Shown: positions 60,667 to 64,000 of the stretch, one piece after another | Layout: each line of letters starts with the position of its first letter | Position numbering within the stretch: position 1 is the stretch's first letter | Notes under the pieces: model-generated | The model's input: the letters and a program-made list of their open reading frames with translations, nothing else | The model's database searches: none | What the model was told of the DNA's origin: nothing | Made by a program: the position numbers and the translations under genes | Source: F-183 sp964627455 | GTDB taxonomy: Bacteria; Acidobacteriota; Terriglobia; Bryobacterales; Bryobacteraceae | Direction of reading: 5' to 3' | Assembly: GCA_964627455.1 (NCBI GenBank) | Contig: CAZVKC010000031.1 | Span: 1-64,000 of the forward strand | DNA: 64,000 nucleotides

Positions 60667-62640
60667 ATGCCGGTTCCGTTCCTTCTCGAGATCGGGTGCG
60701 AAGAGATTCCCGATTGGATGATCGTCAGCGCGCTCGAAGATCTCCAAACGCAGTTCACGAAGTTGTTCATCGAGCAGAAGCTCGAAGGTTCCGTTTCCTG
60801 GATCGATGCGACGCCGCGACGGCTCGTGTTGCGCGCCGACAATCTGATTGAACGCCAGGCCGATAGCGAAGAGATCGCGATGGGTCCGCCGAAGTCGGCG
60901 GGCGCGGGCGCGGCAGGCGGATTCGCCAAGAAGATGGGCGTCACGGTCGCGGATCTCAACACCGTGTCGACGCCGAAGGGCGAGTACTTCTGCTACACGC
61001 GCAAGGTCGCAGGCCGCGATACAGCGGCGATTCTCGCCGAGAGCATTCCGGCCATCGTGCAGAAGGTCTACTTCCCCAAGACCATGTACTGGACGGGCAA
61101 AGGCGGACCTCGCTTCATCCGTCCGATCCGCTGGATCGTGGCGCTGTTCGGCAATGCTGTCGTACCGTTCGAGATCGCGGGCGTGCCATCCGGCAACGTC
61201 ACGCAGGGACACCGCCGCCTCGGCGCAGCAAGCATTCCGGTGACGATCGACAACTACATCGAAGAGTTGCGCAAGAACGCAGTGATCGTGAAGGCGGAGG
61301 AACGCCGCCAGCGGATCCTCGACGGCATCGCGAACCTCGGGGTCAACGTCAAGGCCGACGCAAAGCTGCTCGAGACTCTCACCTACATCACTGAACTGCC
61401 AACGCCGATCCTCGGCGGCTTCGATCCGCAGTATCTGACGCTGCCGTCTGAGGTATTGGTGACCGTGATGCGGCATCACCAGAAGTACTTCTCGTGCGAA
61501 GACGCGAACGGCAATCTCGCGCCGAACTTCGTTGCTGTGATGAACAGCAGCGGAGATCCTGACGGGCTGGTGCGACTGGGCAACGAACGCGTGCTGCGCG
61601 CCCGCTTCAACGACGCCCGGTTCTTCTACGGGGTCGACCAGCAGAAGACGCTCGTCGATCGCGTGCCGGATCTTGGCAAGGTCACGTTCCAGGCCAAGCT
61701 TGGTTCGTACCTCGAGAAGGCCAACCGCATCGTTGCGCTGGTCAAGGAACTCAACGGCGGCGCCCATGCGGAACGCGCGGCGCTGCTGTGCAAGGTCGAC
61801 CTCACCACCGAGATGGTGAAAGAGTTCACCGATCTACAAGGCATCGTCGGCGGACTCTACGCCAAGGTGCAGGGCGAACCGGAACCGGTTTGGCGCGCAG
61901 TGTACGAACACTACAAGCCGCTGAGCATGGAAGATTCCGTGCCGTCGACGCAGGAAGGCCTCACGGTCGCGCTGGCTGATAAGCTCGACACACTCCGCGG
62001 CTGTTTCGCCATCGGACTCGTGCCGACAGGCTCGAAGGATCCCTTCGCATTGCGGCGCGCGGCGCAGGGCGTCGTCAAAATTCTGGTCGAAGGCAAGCAG
62101 CGGTTGCCGCTCAGCAAACTGGTGGGAGACAACGCGGCGCTGCTCGACTTCATGCTCGACCGCATCCGCTATTACTTCCGCGAAGTACGCGGATTCAAGT
62201 ATGACGAGGTCAACGCGGTGCTCGCATCGCGTTATGACGATCTCGTCGATGTCGAAGCGCGGCTGACCGCGCTGCAGGCCGTACGTCCAACTGAGAATTT
62301 CGAACCGCTGGCGGCAAGCTTCAAGCGCATCCAGAACATTCTCAAGCAGGCGGACTACAAGGCCGGCGCGGCGCTCGACGCTTCGCTGCTCGAGGAAGGT
62401 CCGGAACAGGACTTGTACAAGGAATTTGTCGAGGTTGGCGCACGCGTCAAGGGTCTCGACTATTTGCCTGCGCTCGAAGCTGTCGCCACGTTGCGCGCTT
62501 CGGTGGACAGGTTCTTCGATAAGGTTCTGGTGAACGCGCCGGATGCGCGCGTGCGGCAGAACCGGCTGACGTTGTTGAACGGTTTGCTAACCGAGTTTTC
62601 CACGATTGCGGACTTCTCGGAGATTGTTGTCACTCAATAG
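60667..62640 (+). CDS. glyS: Glycine--tRNA ligase beta subunit
   Basis: 657 residues. FLLEIGCEEIPDWM N terminus, FPKTMYWTGKGGPRFIRPIRW and the HD-like and anticodon-binding C-terminal parts are typical of GlyS. Slightly shorter than the E. coli chain (689). Follows glyQ and precedes ppdK by 15 nt, probably one transcript. Confidence 0.95.
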   Translation: MPVPFLLEIGCEEIPDWMIVSALEDLQTQFTKLFIEQKLEGSVSWIDATPRRLVLRADNLIERQADSEEIAMGPPKSAGAGAAGGFAKKMGVTVADLNTVSTPKGEYFCYTRKVAGRDTAAILAESIPAIVQKVYFPKTMYWTGKGGPRFIRPIRWIVALFGNAVVPFEIAGVPSGNVTQGHRRLGAASIPVTIDNYIEELRKNAVIVKAEERRQRILDGIANLGVNVKADAKLLETLTYITELPTPILGGFDPQYLTLPSEVLVTVMRHHQKYFSCEDANGNLAPNFVAVMNSSGDPDGLVRLGNERVLRARFNDARFFYGVDQQKTLVDRVPDLGKVTFQAKLGSYLEKANRIVALVKELNGGAHAERAALLCKVDLTTEMVKEFTDLQGIVGGLYAKVQGEPEPVWRAVYEHYKPLSMEDSVPSTQEGLTVALADKLDTLRGCFAIGLVPTGSKDPFALRRAAQGVVKILVEGKQRLPLSKLVGDNAALLDFMLDRIRYYFREVRGFKYDEVNAVLASRYDDLVDVEARLTALQAVRPTENFEPLAASFKRIQNILKQADYKAGAALDASLLEEGPEQDLYKEFVEVGARVKGLDYLPALEAVATLRASVDRFFDKVLVNAPDARVRQNRLTLLNGLLTEFSTIADFSEIVVTQ

Positions 62641-62655
62641 GAAACAGGAGAGTTG

Positions 62656-64000
62656 ATGAAGAAGTACGTATACTCCTTCGGCGGCGGTACCGCCGATGGC
62701 GACGGCAAGATGAAAGAAGTGCTCGGCGGTAAGGGCGCTGGCCTTGCCGAGATGAGCCGCGCGGGGGTTCCCGTGCCTCCGGGCTTCACCATTTCCACCG
62801 AAGTCTGCACGTTGTTCTTTGAGAACAACCGTCACGTGCCGGATGAAGTGGAAGTTCAGACCAAGAAGGCGCTGGCGAAGCTCGAGAAGGAGATGGGCCA
62901 GAAGCTGGGCGATCCGAAGAATCCGCTGCTGTTGAGCGTGCGGTCGGGCGCGAAGTTCTCGATGCCGGGCATGATGAACACGATTCTCAACCTGGGCATG
63001 AACGACGCGACGGCGGAAGGCCTGGCGAAGAAGACGGGCAACGCCCGGTTCGCCTATGACTGCTATCGCCGCTTCATCCAGATGTTCGGCGAAGTCGCGT
63101 TGAACATCCACATGGAGAAGTTCGACCACATCTTCGATTCGCGCAAGGCGAAGAAGAAGATCAAGGCTGACACGGACCTCACCGCGGAAGATCTCGAGAG
63201 CATCATCGAGGACTACAAGAAGCTGGTGATCAAGGAGACCAAGAAGCCGTTCCCGCAGGATGCGTACGAACAGCTCGTGATGTCCCGCGACGCCGTGTTC
63301 AACAGCTGGTGGAACCCGAAGGCCGCCTACTACCGGAAGATGGAAAAGATTCCGGATGAGATCGGAACCGCGGCGAACGTCCAGGCGATGGTGTTCGGCA
63401 ACATGAGCGAGAACTCGGGCACCGGCGTGGGCTTCACCCGCGACCCCGGCAGCGGCGAGAAGGTGTTCTACGGCGAGTACCTGCTGAACGCGCAGGGCGA
63501 AGACGTGGTGGCCGGCATCCGCACTCCGGAGCCGATCGCGAAGCTCCAGGAAGTGATGCCTGAAGCCTATGCGCAGTTGGTGGAGATCACGACGAGCCTC
63601 GAGAACCACTACCGCGACATGCAGGACTTCGAGTTCACCATCCAGGAAGGCAAGCTGTACATGCTGCAGACCCGTAACGGCAAGCGTACGGGCCAGGCGG
63701 CGGTTCGCGTTGCCGTCGAGATGGCGGAAGAAGGCCTCATCACGAAGGAAGAAGCCGTTCTTCGCGTGGCGCCGCAGCAGCTCGATCAGTTGCTGCACCC
63801 GGTGTTCGACGCGGCGTCCCTCAAGACGATCCCGCACATCGCAACCGGCATCGACGCTTCGCCGGGCGCGGCAGTGGGCCGTGCGGCGTTCAGCGCCGAC
63901 GACGCGGTGGCGATGAAGGCGAAGTCCAGTGCGCCGATCATCCTGGTCCGCAAGGAAACGACGCCGGACGACATCCACGGCATGGACGTGGCCAAGGGCA
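62656..64000 (+). CDS. ppdK: Pyruvate, phosphate dikinase, 3' end cut by window end
   Basis: ATG at 62656 after AGGAG. The first 448 residues are present: the ATP-grasp domain (GGKGAGLAEMSRAGVPVPPGFTI split, LLSVRSGAKFSMPGMMNTIL, GFTRDPGSGEKVFYGEYL, LQTRNGKRTG) and the beginning of the phosphohistidine domain (ASPGAAVGRAAF and DDIHGMDVAKG just before the His). The catalytic His and the PEP domain lie beyond the window. Interconverts pyruvate + ATP + Pi and PEP + AMP + PPi, which the pyrophosphatase at 42.2 kb could pull. Confidence 0.95.
   Translation, partial: MKKYVYSFGGGTADGDGKMKEVLGGKGAGLAEMSRAGVPVPPGFTISTEVCTLFFENNRHVPDEVEVQTKKALAKLEKEMGQKLGDPKNPLLLSVRSGAKFSMPGMMNTILNLGMNDATAEGLAKKTGNARFAYDCYRRFIQMFGEVALNIHMEKFDHIFDSRKAKKKIKADTDLTAEDLESIIEDYKKLVIKETKKPFPQDAYEQLVMSRDAVFNSWWNPKAAYYRKMEKIPDEIGTAANVQAMVFGNMSENSGTGVGFTRDPGSGEKVFYGEYLLNAQGEDVVAGIRTPEPIAKLQEVMPEAYAQLVEITTSLENHYRDMQDFEFTIQEGKLYMLQTRNGKRTGQAAVRVAVEMAEEGLITKEEAVLRVAPQQLDQLLHPVFDAASLKTIPHIATGIDASPGAAVGRAAFSADDAVAMKAKSSAPIILVRKETTPDDIHGMDVAKG

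Noticed and set aside
62587..63978. Long minus-strand open frame (463 codons) opposite glyS end and ppdK
   Set aside because: His/Arg/Leu-rich composition typical of an antisense frame in high-GC DNA; the plus strand encodes unmistakable PPDK.

Overview
The window is GC-rich, almost wholly coding, and comes from a draft assembly (two runs of exactly 100 N, at 23298-23397 and 53359-53458). The gene content points to a Gram-negative soil-type bacterium, most likely an acidobacterium of the Solibacter/Bryobacter kind. The signs are an Oar-type TonB-dependent receptor with an N-terminal regulatory-like domain, a sortilin/VPS10-type propeller protein, an LPS-assembly lipoprotein (LptE), a meso-DAP type MurE and many secreted proteins with short cleavable signals. 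The taxonomic placement is inference; there is no rRNA gene in the window. I found no tRNA, CRISPR array, prophage or intact insertion sequence.

Layout. 0-4.3 kb (minus): a tightly overlapped operon VTC-domain protein, DUF4956 membrane protein, CotH-kinase protein, FAD oxidoreductase (cut by the window start). 4.4-5.9 kb: a secreted DUF4159 protein and a divergent PilZ protein. 5.9-10.3 kb (minus): PIN-TRAM membrane protein, oligogalacturonate-lyase-like protein, secreted nitrilase-family hydrolase, ispD, ispF. 10.4-13.5 kb: RRM protein, glycine-zipper protein, PNPOx-like flavoprotein, secreted carboxylesterase. 13.5-17.6 kb (minus): psd, pssA, a degenerate aspartate-semialdehyde dehydrogenase paralogue, lptE, holA, i.e. 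phospholipid and outer-membrane biogenesis. 17.8-19.1 kb (plus): small membrane protein and a tandem universal stress protein, ended by a strong terminator. 19.1-23.6 kb (minus): a five-gene, end-overlapped membrane-lipid-like operon that I cannot match to a described system (CDP-alcohol phosphotransferase with an assembly gap, DedA/VTT-like protein, P-loop kinase, GtrA-hydrolase fusion, lectin-like/LssY/hydrolase protein). 23.7-42.1 kb (minus): the division and cell wall (dcw) cluster from mraZ to ftsZ. It lacks murB and ddl, but includes a GT-C type membrane glycosyltransferase and a small IS110-like RNase-H-fold protein between ftsL and ftsI.

42.2-58.2 kb: ppa, gamma-glutamyltransferase, a divergent TetR regulator with an SDR, a secreted hypothetical protein, gnd, a plus-strand run phoD-DUF218-VPS10 propeller, then a minus-strand Oar receptor coupled to a TPR protein. 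58.2-64 kb: recO, a secreted TPR protein, glyQ-glyS and the start of ppdK (cut by the window end).

Regulation that can be read directly: a canonical promoter plus four 10-nt-spaced MraZ-type boxes before mraZ; a divergent promoter pair for ggt and tetR whose -35 boxes overlap almost completely and which sits beside a palindrome; several genes whose -10 box lies 6-8 nt before the start codon, implying leaderless mRNAs; and three well-formed terminator hairpins. Gene-end overlaps of the ATGA/GTGA/TTGA type are very common, so most minus-strand blocks look translationally coupled.
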